64,000 nucleotides of DNA from NCBI GenBank assembly GCA_963921355.3, contig OZ001190.1:124001-188000 (forward strand), read 5' to 3'. The position numbers and the translations under genes are program-made. Position 1 is the first letter of the stretch. Every line of letters starts with the position of its first letter. Below, in pieces: positions 41,893-51,645 of the stretch. The notes under the pieces were generated by a model, which was given only the letters and a program-made list of their open reading frames with translations, was not told the origin of the DNA and made no database searches. The stretch is from CAWUEZ02 sp963921355. Lineage in GTDB: Bacteria; Pseudomonadota; Alphaproteobacteria; Thalassobaculales; Thalassobaculaceae.

Positions 41893-43187
41893 GTCCGACC
41901 GAATACCCGGCGAAAGATCGTGTCGACGTGTTTGGTGTGATAGCCGAGGTCGAACAGAGCATCGAGCGCGTCGGCGCTGAGCGCGGCCGTGACCTCCGGG
42001 TCGGCACCCAGCAGGTCCCGGAAATCCTTGCCCTCGAGCCAGACCGGCATGGCGTTGCGCTGTACCAAGCGATAGGCGTCCTCGCGGCTCACCCCGTTCT
42101 GGGTCAGGGCCAGCATCACCCGCTGGCTGTGGATCAGGCCGCCGAGCTGGTCGAGGTTGGCCTGCATGGCGTCGGGATAGACGATCAGCTTGTCGACCAC
42201 GCCGGTCAGACGGGCCAGCGCGAAGTCCAACGTCACCGTGGCGTCGGGGCCAATCATCCGCTCGACCGACGAATGCGAGATGTCGCGCTCGTGCCAAAGC
42301 GCAACATTCTCCATAGCCGGCACGACCGCCATCCGCACCAGACGGGCCAGGCCCGTCAGGTTCTCGGTCAGGACCGGGTTGCGCTTGTGAGGCATAGCCG
42401 ACGAGCCCTTCTGCTTCTCGCTGAAGAATTCCTCGGCCTCGCGCACCTCGGTGCGCTGCAGATGGCGGATTTCGGTCGCCAGTCGCTCGACCGACGAGGC
42501 CACCACGCCCAGGGTCGCGAAGAACATCGCATGGCGGTCGCGCGGGATCACCTGGGTCGAGACCGGCTCCGGCTCCAGGCCGAGCGCCTTGGCGACATGC
42601 TCCTCGACCTGCGGGTCGATGTTGGCGAAAGTCCCGACCGCACCGGAGATCGCACAGGTGGCAACCTCCCGCCGCGCCTCCACCAACCGCGCCCGATTGC
42701 GCTGAAACTCGGCGTGGTAGCCAGCGAGTTTGACGCCGAAGGTCACCGGTTCGGCGTGGATGGCGTGGGAGCGGCCGACGGTCGGCGTATCCTTGTGTTC
42801 GAAGGCGCGGCGTTCGATCACCGCCAGCAGCGCATCCACATCCTCGATCAGAATGTCCGCGGCCCGGACCAGCTGGACGGCAAGACACGTGTCCAGAACG
42901 TCGGAACTGGTCATGCCCTGGTGCACGAAACGCGCTTCGGGGCCGACATGCTCGGCCAGGTTCGTCAGGAAGGCGATGACATCGTGCTTGACCTCGGCCT
43001 CGATGGCGTCGATCCGCTCGACCTCGAAAGCGCCGCGCTCCCAAACCGCCCGCGCGGCTTCCTTGGGAATCACCCCCAGATCGGCCTGGGCATCACAGGC
43101 ATGGGCCTCGATCTCGAACCAGATGCGAAACTTGCTTTCCGGCGCCCAAATGGACGCCATCTTCTCGCGGGAATAGCGCGGGATCAT
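41889..43187 (-). CDS. purB: Adenylosuccinate lyase
   Basis: A 432-residue fumarase-superfamily lyase acting twice in purine synthesis: on SAICAR and on adenylosuccinate. MIPRYSREKMASIWAPESKF begins the family homology, so ATG 43187 is used instead of an in-frame start 45 bp upstream. The signature loop is KGSSAMPHKRNP, and the catalytic His lies in VGRSHAIHAEPVTFG. Two GNAT genes follow with overlapping ends. Confidence 0.97.
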   Translation of the reverse strand: MIPRYSREKMASIWAPESKFRIWFEIEAHACDAQADLGVIPKEAARAVWERGAFEVERIDAIEAEVKHDVIAFLTNLAEHVGPEARFVHQGMTSSDVLDTCLAVQLVRAADILIEDVDALLAVIERRAFEHKDTPTVGRSHAIHAEPVTFGVKLAGYHAEFQRNRARLVEARREVATCAISGAVGTFANIDPQVEEHVAKALGLEPEPVSTQVIPRDRHAMFFATLGVVASSVERLATEIRHLQRTEVREAEEFFSEKQKGSSAMPHKRNPVLTENLTGLARLVRMAVVPAMENVALWHERDISHSSVERMIGPDATVTLDFALARLTGVVDKLIVYPDAMQANLDQLGGLIHSQRVMLALTQNGVSREDAYRLVQRNAMPVWLEGKDFRDLLGADPEVTAALSADALDALFDLGYHTKHVDTIFRRVFGRT

Positions 43188-43319
43188 GCGGGCCGAACTC
43201 CGGTGGCGAAGGAGGAAGCCGGGTTCTATCATCGGCGCCGCGGGATGTCATCTCGCCCAACGGTCGGTCCCGTCGGAGCGACACCCAAGCCCTGCGCCCA
43301 CCCCTTGAGGAGCCTCGGG

Positions 43320-44420
<1,101 letters not shown>

Positions 44421-44424
44421 ACCC

Positions 44425-45267
44425 GTGTCGGAGATCGATATCCGCGCGATGTCGCGGACCGAAATCGACATGGCGGTGGATTGGGCAGCGGCGGAAGGCT
44501 GGAATCCCGGAATCGAGGATGTGCCCTGCTTTGCGGCTGAGGACCCGAACGGGTTCATGATCGCGACCGTCGGCGGCGAGCCGGCGGCCGTGATCTCAGT
44601 GATCCGGTACGGAACCGGCTTCGGCTTTCTGGGTTTCTACATAGCGGCGCCGGAATTTCGCGGTCGCGGCCTCGGGATGCGGCTCTGGACCGCCGGAATG
44701 GCCCGGCTCGAGGGCCGGCTGGTCGGGCTCGACGGCGTCGTCGACCAGCAGGCGAACTACGCCAAGTCGGGTTTCGTCCTGGCCCACCGCAACATCCGCC
44801 ACGGCGGGTCCGTGCATGTCGATCAACCGGCCGACTCCGGGCTTGTCGCGATCACGCCGTCAATGGTCGACACGGTGACCGCCTTTGATCGGGCGTTCTT
44901 TCCAGCACCGCGCGACCGGTTTGTCGCCTGCTGGCTGTCGGGTGAAACGCGGATCGGCCGTGCCCTTGTCGACGACGGCACGATGCGCGGCTACGGCCTG
45001 ATCCGGCGCTGCCGCCACGGCTTCAAGATCGGCCCGCTGTTCGCCGATACCGCCGACGGCGCTGACCTGCTGTTCCGCAGTCTGGCCGCCGAAACCGGCG
45101 GCGAAGAGCTGTTTCTTGACACGCCCGAACCGAACGCCGAGGCGGTGGCGCTGGCCCGGCGCTACGGTCTCACGCCGGTGTTCGAGACCGCGCGCATGTA
45201 CCGCGGACCCGACCCCGGCCTTCCCCTGGATCGAACCTTCGGGATCACGACCTTCGAACTCGGGTGA
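44425..45267 (+). CDS. GNAT acetyltransferase with a C-terminal YitH/HolE-type domain
   Basis: A 280-residue protein. The N-terminal half is a GNAT domain (FLGFYIAAPEFRGRGLGMRLW, motif A). The C-terminal ~140 residues resemble the domain appended to such GNATs (VTAFDRAFFPAPRDRFVACWL and GYGLIRRCRHGFKIGPLFADTADGA). GTG 44425 is 4 bp after the mtnA stop; an alternative GTG at 44404 would overlap mtnA. Substrate not known. It sits between mtnA and the aldolase gene. Confidence 0.8.
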   Translation: MSEIDIRAMSRTEIDMAVDWAAAEGWNPGIEDVPCFAAEDPNGFMIATVGGEPAAVISVIRYGTGFGFLGFYIAAPEFRGRGLGMRLWTAGMARLEGRLVGLDGVVDQQANYAKSGFVLAHRNIRHGGSVHVDQPADSGLVAITPSMVDTVTAFDRAFFPAPRDRFVACWLSGETRIGRALVDDGTMRGYGLIRRCRHGFKIGPLFADTADGADLLFRSLAAETGGEELFLDTPEPNAEAVALARRYGLTPVFETARMYRGPDPGLPLDRTFGITTFELG

Positions 45268-45304
45268 GACACTCCGGCCGCGCTGATCCTGGATCCCGGC
45301 ACAA

Positions 45305-45323
45305 CCCCGGATTATATCCGGGG
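45305..45323. repeat. CCCCGGA-N5-TCCGGGG repeat, copy 2
   Basis: A perfect palindrome, CCCCGGA TTATA TCCGGGG, with flank CGGGAAT shared with copy 1. It lies in the gap before the aldolase gene. Confidence 0.65.
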
Positions 45324-45428
45324 CGGGAATACGCTTGGGAGGATCCTGTTCGGCGCATGGCAGTACCCGAATCCGGCGTGTCCGGCTACACTCGCGACCG
45401 GTCCTCGACAAGATCCGGAGTTTGCAGA

Positions 45429-46127
45429 ATGTCCATGTCCGCGGCCGAACGGGCATTGCGCCAGCAGGTGATCGACACCTGTCTGAAGATGAATGCGCTC
45501 GGGATTAATCAGGGTACGGCCGGCAATGCCAGTGTACGGGTCAGCGAGGACCCCGAGGACGGGTTCTTCATCACGCCCTCGGCCATCCCGTACGAGGAGA
45601 TCGAACCGGAGGACGTCGTCACGATGTCTCTGGACGGATCCCACAGTTCGAACCGACGGCCGTCCAGCGAGTGGCGGTTTCATCTGGATATCATGCGGGC
45701 GCGCCCGGACTGCGGAGCGATCGTCCACACGCACGGCATGTTCGCCACGACGCTGGCCTGTCTGCGCGCGGAAATCCCGGCCTTCCACTACATGATTGCG
45801 CAGGCCGGCGGGCCGACGATCCGGTGCTCAGACTACGCCACCTTCGGAACCCAGGAGCTCTCGGACACGGCCCTGGAAGCGCTCAAGGATCGGCGGGCCT
45901 GTCTCCTGGCCAACCACGGCATGATCGCGATCGGGCCAAACCTCAAGAAGGCGCTGGCGCTGGCGGTGGAGGTCGAGACTCTGGCGGCCATGTACTGGCG
46001 CACCCTGCAGGTCGGTGAGCCCGTGATCCTCGACGACGAGGAGATCGCCCGGGTCGGCGAGAAGTTCGGCACGATGGGCTATGGAACGGTCGACAAGAAG
46101 ACCGACGAGGTCAGGCGGACGGGATGA
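45429..46127 (+). CDS. Class II aldolase/adducin family protein (FucA-like)
   Basis: A 232-residue Zn-dependent aldolase resembling L-fuculose-phosphate aldolase. NQGTAGNASVRVSEDPEDGFFITPS is the N-terminal substrate loop; HTHGMFATTLA and LLANHGMIAIG carry the Zn-binding histidines. In organisms with the DHAP shunt such an enzyme (Ald2) cleaves the product of MtnA to DHAP and an aldehyde. mtnA is two genes upstream. Its stop overlaps the ATG of the aminotransferase gene (ATGA). A nearby second ATG (45435) is an alternative start. Confidence 0.88.
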   Translation: MSMSAAERALRQQVIDTCLKMNALGINQGTAGNASVRVSEDPEDGFFITPSAIPYEEIEPEDVVTMSLDGSHSSNRRPSSEWRFHLDIMRARPDCGAIVHTHGMFATTLACLRAEIPAFHYMIAQAGGPTIRCSDYATFGTQELSDTALEALKDRRACLLANHGMIAIGPNLKKALALAVEVETLAAMYWRTLQVGEPVILDDEEIARVGEKFGTMGYGTVDKKTDEVRRTG

Positions 46128-47449
46128 CGACACATCTGGCCAACAGTTCGCTCGAGACCGCCTATGGCGAAGCCGCCGAGCGGTTCATCGCGGCCAATCC
46201 GAAAAGTGCTGCGATCCAGGAGCAGTCACTGGCGGTCATGCCCGGCGGCAACACCCGTACGGTCCTGCATTACGACCCCTTCCCGGTTCGCTTCACCCAT
46301 GCCGACGGATGCCGGCTTTGGGACGCGGACGGTCACCCCTATGTCGACTTCCTCGGCGAGTACACCGCCGGCCTCTACGGACACAGCGATCCGGTGATCC
46401 GGGACGCCATCAAACAGGCGGCGGACGATGGTTGGGTCCTGGGAGGACCCAACTTGCTGGAGGCCCGGCTGGCCGAGGCCCTGGTCCAGCGGTTTCCCGC
46501 CCTGGAGCGGGTCCGCTTCACCAACTCCGGTACCGAAGCGAACATGATGGCGCTGGCGACGGCCAGGACCTTCACCGGGCGCGACCGGGTCATGGTGTTC
46601 AAGGGCGGCTACCACGGAGGGGTCCTGTATTTCGGCGGATCACCCCTGAACGCGCCCTTCGACTACGTCATGGGCGACTACAATGACGCCGAGGGGAGTG
46701 CGGCGGCCATCCGCGCTGAAGGCGACCGGTTGGCCGCAGTCCTGGTCGAGCCGATGTGCGGGTCCGGCGGATGCCTGCCGGGGTCGGACGCGTTTCTGGC
46801 CGGGCTCCGCCAGGCCACGGCCGAGACCGGCACGTTGCTCATCTTCGATGAGGTAATGACCTCTCGCTTGGCTCCCGATGGCCTGCACGGCCTGCTCGGG
46901 ATCACGCCGGACCTCATTACCCTGGGCAAGTATCTCGGCGGCGGCTTGAGCTTCGGTGCCTTCGGTGGGCGTGAGGACGTGCTCGCCCGGTTCGATCCGC
47001 GCCAGCCGGGGGCCTGGCCCCATGCCGGGACCTTCAACAACAACGTTTTCACCATGGCGGCCGGCCTTGCCGGCATAACCCATGTCTACACTCCGGACCG
47101 GGCCGTCGCGTTGAACCAGGATGGAGACATCCTTCGCCAACGCATGAACGCCGCGATCACCGACCGCGGCCTGCCGATGACGGTGACTGGCCGCGGCTCG
47201 ATGATGGCCGTGCATTCCGGCCGCAGCGCGCCCCTATCTCCTCCGGAGGCGGGAGCGCGCAATCGCCGGCTTATCGATCTCCTGCATCTCGATCTGATCG
47301 AGACCGGGATCTACACTGCGCGCCGGGGCATGGCGGTTCTCTCGCTGCCGATGAGCCCGGATGAATTCGACATGCTGGCTGATGCATTCGAGGAGTTCCT
47401 GGACGGGCGTCGGCCGCTGATCGAGGAGGCAGCTGCATGGGCATCCTGA
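46124..47449 (+). CDS. Class III PLP-dependent aminotransferase (glutamate-1-semialdehyde aminomutase-like)
   Basis: A 441-residue fold-type I enzyme. FTNSGTEANMMALATARTFTG, LIFDEVMTSRLAPDGLHGLLG and the PLP Lys in ITLGKYLGGGLSFGAFGG are typical of HemL-like aminotransferases. It is probably not the heme enzyme, since the sequence diverges and the gene is coupled to a sugar-phosphate aldolase. It may act on an aldehyde or keto product of the aldolase reaction; that is inference. Confidence 0.88.
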   Translation: MTTHLANSSLETAYGEAAERFIAANPKSAAIQEQSLAVMPGGNTRTVLHYDPFPVRFTHADGCRLWDADGHPYVDFLGEYTAGLYGHSDPVIRDAIKQAADDGWVLGGPNLLEARLAEALVQRFPALERVRFTNSGTEANMMALATARTFTGRDRVMVFKGGYHGGVLYFGGSPLNAPFDYVMGDYNDAEGSAAAIRAEGDRLAAVLVEPMCGSGGCLPGSDAFLAGLRQATAETGTLLIFDEVMTSRLAPDGLHGLLGITPDLITLGKYLGGGLSFGAFGGREDVLARFDPRQPGAWPHAGTFNNNVFTMAAGLAGITHVYTPDRAVALNQDGDILRQRMNAAITDRGLPMTVTGRGSMMAVHSGRSAPLSPPEAGARNRRLIDLLHLDLIETGIYTARRGMAVLSLPMSPDEFDMLADAFEEFLDGRRPLIEEAAAWAS

Positions 47450-47682
47450 CCCGCCTGATCGCCGAGGCCGCGCGCCGGGCCGCCGAGGATCCGGAAATCC
47501 GTTCCAAAGCCATCGGTGTTGCCGAGGAGGCTGCCCGTCGGGCACGTCCGAAACTGGAGAATGCCGGCCGGCACATCATGGACTCGACCCGAGAGACCTC
47601 GGCCGAGGGGTCGTTCACGGATGACCCGCTCGGATACGCGCAACGTCTGAAGCGCCGGCTGCTCCCACCAGAGCAGTCCTAA
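47437..47682 (+). CDS. Small hypothetical protein, operon-linked
   Basis: An 81-residue protein of unknown family. The N-terminus is an amphipathic helix rich in Ala, Glu and Arg (LTRLIAEAARRAAEDPEIRSKAIGVAEEAARRARP in total, ~residues 5-38), and the C-terminus is DDPLGYAQRLKRRLLPPEQS. Its ATG lies inside the end of the aminotransferase gene (overlap 13 bp), with GGAGGCAGC before it, which supports expression from the same transcript. Confidence 0.6.
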   Translation: MGILTRLIAEAARRAAEDPEIRSKAIGVAEEAARRARPKLENAGRHIMDSTRETSAEGSFTDDPLGYAQRLKRRLLPPEQS

Positions 47683-47755
47683 GAGCCGAGCGAGTCGCAA
47701 ATCGGTATGACTTCGGGCATACTCGGTACTACCGTCAGTGACTCGGGGGCCGTGA

Positions 47756-47995
47756 ATGATCGACGGTCTGCTTGCGCCTATTTTCGACTCACGCATCGCC
47801 AGCCCCGACAAGGTTCGGATTGCTGGCGACGGGTCGGGCGTGAGCAACGAACCGACTCAACGCCCTCTGATCAAAGGACGTACGCTGAGCGAGGTTGCCA
47901 GCCTCTCGGCGCAGGATCGCCAGGACTACATCCGCGAGTTCGGCCAGGCCGTCCAACAACCGACCCTGGGCAAGGTGGTCGATATCCTCTCCTAG
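47756..47995 (+). CDS. Small hypothetical protein
   Basis: A 79-residue protein, not recognised: MIDGLLAPIFDSRIASPDKV, then a Gly/Ser-rich linker and a helix-rich C-terminus GRTLSEVASLSAQDRQDYIREFGQAV ending GKVVDILS. GGGGGC lies just upstream of the ATG. No signal peptide or membrane segment. It may be related in architecture to the small gene at 48193, which also ends in a hydrophobic IL-rich tail. Function unknown. Confidence 0.5.
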   Translation: MIDGLLAPIFDSRIASPDKVRIAGDGSGVSNEPTQRPLIKGRTLSEVASLSAQDRQDYIREFGQAVQQPTLGKVVDILS

Positions 47996-48100
47996 TGTGA
48001 GACCCGTTCAGGCGACATCGGTCTGAGCAGCGACTCTGTTTCTTCTTCAATGGCTTGAAGGCCAGCTCGGTGCGGTACCGCCAGGCGGGAACGATACGTC

Positions 48101-48130
48101 TTGAAATAATTATTTCAAATACAATATAAG
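48101..48130 (+). promoter_or_regulatory. Palindromic AT-rich promoter candidate
   Basis: TTGAAATAATTATTTCAA (48101-48118) is a perfect 18-bp palindrome in a GC-rich region. Its first six bases are a good -35 (TTGAAA), and TATAAG follows at 48125-48130 with an 18-bp spacer. The palindrome could be an operator for a dimeric regulator overlapping the promoter of the downstream 89-residue gene. Confidence 0.55.
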
Positions 48131-48192
48131 TATGATCTAGTGATCCCCAGCGGTGCGATACGCCCGCTCTTCAGACGAGGGAGCCCATCGAC

Positions 48193-48462
48193 GTGGCGAT
48201 CGGTCCGACCACAAATGGGGTCATTCCCGTTCCCAGCGGCCCCGGCCCCAACGGCCAGCGGGGCGCAGTTGCCTCGCCCATCGAGCAGCGGCGCGCCGAA
48301 CCGGGCAACACGCGGAACGACGACGTACAGATCGAAGCCGTCGAGGCCGAACTGCTGGACCCTGTAGACCCTCGCCAGTCCGATCTGGAACAGACGGCGG
48401 AACAGATCCGCCAGCTCAATCCCAACGCGCCCCGCGGAACAATCCTCAACATTCTGATCTGA
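48193..48462 (+). CDS. Small hypothetical protein
   Basis: An 89-residue Pro/Gly/Gln-rich protein, not recognised. The N-terminal MAIGPTTNGVIPVPSGPGPNG is low in structure; the second half is acidic and helical (DVQIEAVEAELLDPVDPRQ, DLEQTAEQIRQLNP) and ends GTILNILI. It starts with GTG; GAGGGAG lies 10 bp upstream. The palindromic promoter at 48101 lies ~65 bp before it. Function unknown. Confidence 0.5.
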   Translation: MAIGPTTNGVIPVPSGPGPNGQRGAVASPIEQRRAEPGNTRNDDVQIEAVEAELLDPVDPRQSDLEQTAEQIRQLNPNAPRGTILNILI

Positions 48463-48501
48463 CGCGATCCACTCACTGGATCGCACGACATACCGCTGCC
48501 G

Positions 48502-49050
48502 TCAGCCTCCGCCGGGCGGGTGCGAGCGCCGGGGCGCCACCACACGATTACCGCCCGCTTCCTTGGCATCACGCAGCCTGACGGCCGCAACCTGAAGAGC
48601 CAGTTCGAGATTGCCGGGTGCCGCCAGCGCACTGGCGCGGACCACGTCGATGCCAATGCTCACGGTTGCCGGAATCGCCGTTCCGTCATCGGCACACAGT
48701 TCCAGGTCCTGGACCGCCATTCTGAGCCGGTCGGCGATGCTGCGCGCCCGCACCGGATCGGTGCCAACCAGCAACGCCACGAACTGGCCGCCATCGAACC
48801 GGCAGACGCTGTCTTTCGCACGGACAAGAGCTTTGAGTTGGTGGGCGGCACTGCGGATCACCATATCGCCGCATTCGCGCCCGCTGCGCGCGTTTATCCG
48901 TGTCAGATCATCAATATCGATGATCAGCAAGGCCGCCCAGGCGGCGCGCTGTTGGGCCAGGCCGTCGCTGGCCGTCGCCAGAAACTGGGCCCGCCCCGGC
49001 AGACCCGTCAGCGGATCCAATCGGCGATCGGGGTCGATCGACTTAGCCAT
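48502..49050 (-). CDS. GGDEF domain protein with degenerate active site
   Basis: A 182-residue single-domain protein. The fold is that of diguanylate cyclases: RLDPLTGLPGRAQFL, LLIIDIDDLTRINARSGREC and VSIGIDVV. The signature motif is CRFDGGQF (residues ~83-90) rather than RYGGDEF, so both the GG(D/E)EF Asp/Glu are lost. It is therefore probably not an active cyclase; it may bind GTP or c-di-GMP, or be a remnant. No RxxD inhibitory site is evident. It is on the minus strand 127 bp downstream of the MBL hydrolase. Confidence 0.85.
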   Translation of the reverse strand: MAKSIDPDRRLDPLTGLPGRAQFLATASDGLAQQRAAWAALLIIDIDDLTRINARSGRECGDMVIRSAAHQLKALVRAKDSVCRFDGGQFVALLVGTDPVRARSIADRLRMAVQDLELCADDGTAIPATVSIGIDVVRASALAAPGNLELALQVAAVRLRDAKEAGGNRVVAPRRSHPPGGG

Positions 49051-49177
49051 TCTCTAATCCTTGAGAGGGTTCAGACCGGCGGGTTCGTCGCGCCGGAACA
49101 CCGTCGCCGGTCGCCGACTCCCGCTGCTACGCAAGACCTGCGCCAGCTCTGCGCCACCCAGCGCCGACCACAGACCG

Positions 49178-50074
49178 TCAAAGAACATTGATCGGCACTT
49201 TGAGGAAGGTGGTGCCGTCCTCGGCCGGCGGCATTCTACCGGCGCGCATGTTGACCTGAACCGACGGGATGATGAGCTTCGGCATATCCAACGTGCTGTC
49301 CCGCGCCGTGCGTAGTTGGATGAAGGCATCCCGCGTCTGGCCCTGGCCGCTTTCCTGACCGACATGGATGTTGCGCGCACGCTCCTCGGCGACAGTCGTC
49401 TCCCAGCACACCTCGCGGCCTCCCGGACCGTAGTCGTGGCAGATGAACAGGCGGGTCTGCGGCGGCAGGGCCAGCACCTTCTGAATGGAGTCGAAGAGCT
49501 GGCCGGCATCCCCACCCGGAAAATCCGCCCGCGCGGTGCCACCATCCGGCATGAACAGGGTGTCACCGACAAATGCAGCGTCGCCGATCACATGGGTCAT
49601 GCAGGCCGGCGTGTGACCCGGTGTGTGCAGGGCGACAGCCGTCATCTCGCCGATGCGGTAGGTGTCGCCATCCGCGAACAACTGATCGAACTGGCTGCCA
49701 TCGCGCTCGAACTCCGTTCCGGCATTGAAGACCTTCCCGAACACTTCCTGGACGACGGTGATCTGATCGCCGATGCCGATGCGTCCGCCGATGCGACCCT
49801 GAATGTAGGGGGACGCGGACAGGTGGTCGGCATGCACATGGGTCTCGATCAGCCACTCCAGCCAAAGGTCGTTGTCGCGGACATGATCGATCACCGCGTC
49901 GGCATGGCCGTAAGACAGACGACCCGATGCGTAGTCCAGATCAAGGACCGGATCCACCACCGCGCAGGCCCCGCTCGCCGGATCAACGACAACGTGGGTG
50001 ATGGTCCCCGAGGCGGAGTCGTGGAAGCCGGTCACTTTGGGACGAGCGGACGGGTCGATCTCATAGTCGGGCAT
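49178..50074 (-). CDS. MBL-fold metallo-hydrolase (persulfide dioxygenase-like)
   Basis: A 298-residue metallo-beta-lactamase-fold enzyme close to ETHE1/Blh-type persulfide dioxygenases: THVHADHLSASPYIQGRIGGRIGIGDQIT carries the HxHxDH ligands (residues ~92-120), HTPGHTPACMTHVIG and FICHDYGPGGREVCWET the remaining ones. Such enzymes oxidise glutathione or bacillithiol persulfide to sulfite in sulfide detoxification. ATG 50074 has GGGAGG upstream; an in-frame start at 50209 is unsupported. No rhodanese or BigR regulator is adjacent. Confidence 0.88.
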   Translation of the reverse strand: MPDYEIDPSARPKVTGFHDSASGTITHVVVDPASGACAVVDPVLDLDYASGRLSYGHADAVIDHVRDNDLWLEWLIETHVHADHLSASPYIQGRIGGRIGIGDQITVVQEVFGKVFNAGTEFERDGSQFDQLFADGDTYRIGEMTAVALHTPGHTPACMTHVIGDAAFVGDTLFMPDGGTARADFPGGDAGQLFDSIQKVLALPPQTRLFICHDYGPGGREVCWETTVAEERARNIHVGQESGQGQTRDAFIQLRTARDSTLDMPKLIIPSVQVNMRAGRMPPAEDGTTFLKVPINVL

Positions 50075-50159
50075 TTCGTCCTCCCATTCGCCAGGAAATC
50101 CCACCGGACAAGTGTACCCGTTACCGGCGCGATCCGGGAGGCCGACAGTGCGGTTCGGA

Positions 50160-50648
50160 TCAGGCCGGAACGCACATACCCTCAAGGCAGAGATCAACCA
50201 GGCCGTCATCCCCCGCGTATGGCATGAGGACCGATTCGTAGTCGATGTAGGCCTTGTTCGCGTGGATCAGGGTGCCGGTGCATCGCACCGGCCGCCGATG
50301 GGCGCAGACATACCGGTGCGCCGCGACAAAGGGGTCGTACATGGCTGGATCAAGCACGTCATCGAGATAGCGGCCGGTGGAATCCCGTCCGAGAAGCTGG
50401 GTGACGGAGCTCCCGATCAGCCGGAATCTGTAGCGTTCCGGTGCATGCTCGACATCCACCAGGATCACCCAGCCCAGAATGGACTTCAGGTCGAACGGGG
50501 ACACGCGGTCGCGATGGGGGAGGTCTGCTGCGCCTCTCTGGTCTTCCCACAGAGCGACGAGGTCTCGCAGTTCATCGGCGTGAAACGACAGCGTGGGATC
50601 GAGTTCGCGCCACGCCGCATTGATCGATGAAGGGAACGCCGCAGTCAT
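50160..50648 (-). CDS. PAS domain protein (PAS_5 family), copy 3
   Basis: A 162-residue protein with one PAS_5 fold: LRDLVALWEDQRGAADLPHRDRVSPFDL, ILVDVEHAPERYRFRLIGSSV and LLGRDSTGRYLDDVLDP. Same architecture as the proteins at 6012 and 28817: no output domain. ATG 50648 is used; the extension to 50744 has no homology. It is divergent from maiA, with the repeat copy B between them. Confidence 0.78.
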   Translation of the reverse strand: MTAAFPSSINAAWRELDPTLSFHADELRDLVALWEDQRGAADLPHRDRVSPFDLKSILGWVILVDVEHAPERYRFRLIGSSVTQLLGRDSTGRYLDDVLDPAMYDPFVAAHRYVCAHRRPVRCTGTLIHANKAYIDYESVLMPYAGDDGLVDLCLEGMCVPA

Positions 50649-50820
50649 CTGCAACCCATGGTCTCCGCGCAGTGAAGCCCGACCAGCGCGCGGGTCGGCG
50701 AGACCGACACTATTAACCAGTCTTTTCTGGAAAATTAGGCACAAATTCTCACGTTTTGATGACAGCCATTACACCAAGACGTCGGGCGGCGACGACGGGT
50801 TCTGGTGGATCGACTGTCTT

Positions 50821-50960
50821 CAAGAACAGATATGAGTCGGATGGGGTCGCCGTCGGCGATCAATCTGACCGGCGGATCTGCTCTAACTCTATGATCTAGA
50901 TCGGATTCACCAATCTCGCCGGAAAGCCGGGTGTTTCCGTGAAGACATGATCCGATCTAG
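50821..50960. repeat. Palindromic interspersed repeat, full copy B (about 140 bp)
   Basis: Similar along its whole length to copy A at 35791. ATCTGCTCTAACTCT (50875-50889) is identical in both; CTAGATCGGATTCAC (50895-50910) pairs with TGATCCGATCTAG near the end, with inner CGGAAA...TTTCCG. By eye about three quarters of positions agree. It lies between copy 3 of the PAS genes and maiA; the 349-bp gap (50649-50997) holds nothing else recognisable except presumed divergent promoters. Confidence 0.8.
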
Positions 50961-50997
50961 GCTGATAGTCGTCACGCCCCTGGGTCCGAGAGGCACA

Positions 50998-51645
50998 ATG
51001 CACCGCCTGCTCCACGGCTATTTCCGCTCCTCCGCCGCCTATCGGGTGCGCATCGCCCTGAATTTGAAGGGGCTGCCTTACACTTCGGTCAGCGTTCACC
51101 TGCGCAAGGGCGAACAGCGCGAGGACGCCTTTCTCGACATCAACCCCCAGGGTCTGGTGCCGGCTCTGGTCGATGACGGTGAGATCCTGATCCAATCGCC
51201 CGCCATTCTGGAGTACCTGGACGAGGCCTACCCCGATACGTCCCCCCTGCTGCCCGACAATCCCCTGGCGCGGGCACGGGTGCGGGCGCTCGCCGCCGTC
51301 ATCACCTGTGACATCCATCCGCTGGATAATCTGCGGGTACTGAGATACCTGACCGGCCCGTTGGAGCAGCCGACCGAGACCATGGTGCTCTGGTACAATC
51401 ATTGGATTGCCGAAGGATTCGAAGCACTTGAACGGATGCTCTCATCTGACGCCAGGACCGGACGGTTCTGTCACGGCGACACCCCGGGCCTGGCCGACGC
51501 CTGCCTGATTCCGCAGGTCTTCAATGCCGGCCGCCACGACCTCGACCTGACGCCATACCCGACCATCCGGCGCATTGCCGAGGCCTGCGCCGAGATCCCC
51601 GCCTTCGCGGACGCCCATCCGGCGCGCCAGGCGGACGCGGAATAG
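50998..51645 (+). CDS. maiA: Maleylacetoacetate isomerase (zeta-class glutathione S-transferase)
   Basis: A 215-residue enzyme that isomerises maleylacetoacetate to fumarylacetoacetate in tyrosine/homogentisate breakdown. LHGYFRSSAAYRVRIALNLKGL includes the zeta-class active-site SSAAYRVRIAL. INPQGLVPALVDDG and LIQSPAILEYLDEAYP bind glutathione, and a GST C-terminal helical domain follows. ATG 50998 is chosen: GAGAGG lies 6 bp upstream and the family begins there. The homogentisate-dioxygenase-like gene is 12 kb away. The MFS gene starts immediately after its stop. Confidence 0.92.
   Translation: MHRLLHGYFRSSAAYRVRIALNLKGLPYTSVSVHLRKGEQREDAFLDINPQGLVPALVDDGEILIQSPAILEYLDEAYPDTSPLLPDNPLARARVRALAAVITCDIHPLDNLRVLRYLTGPLEQPTETMVLWYNHWIAEGFEALERMLSSDARTGRFCHGDTPGLADACLIPQVFNAGRHDLDLTPYPTIRRIAEACAEIPAFADAHPARQADAE

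Noticed and set aside
41799..43319. Long N-terminal extension upstream of mtnA
   Set aside because: It is antisense to purB; MtnA begins at ATG 43320 with a good ribosome binding site.
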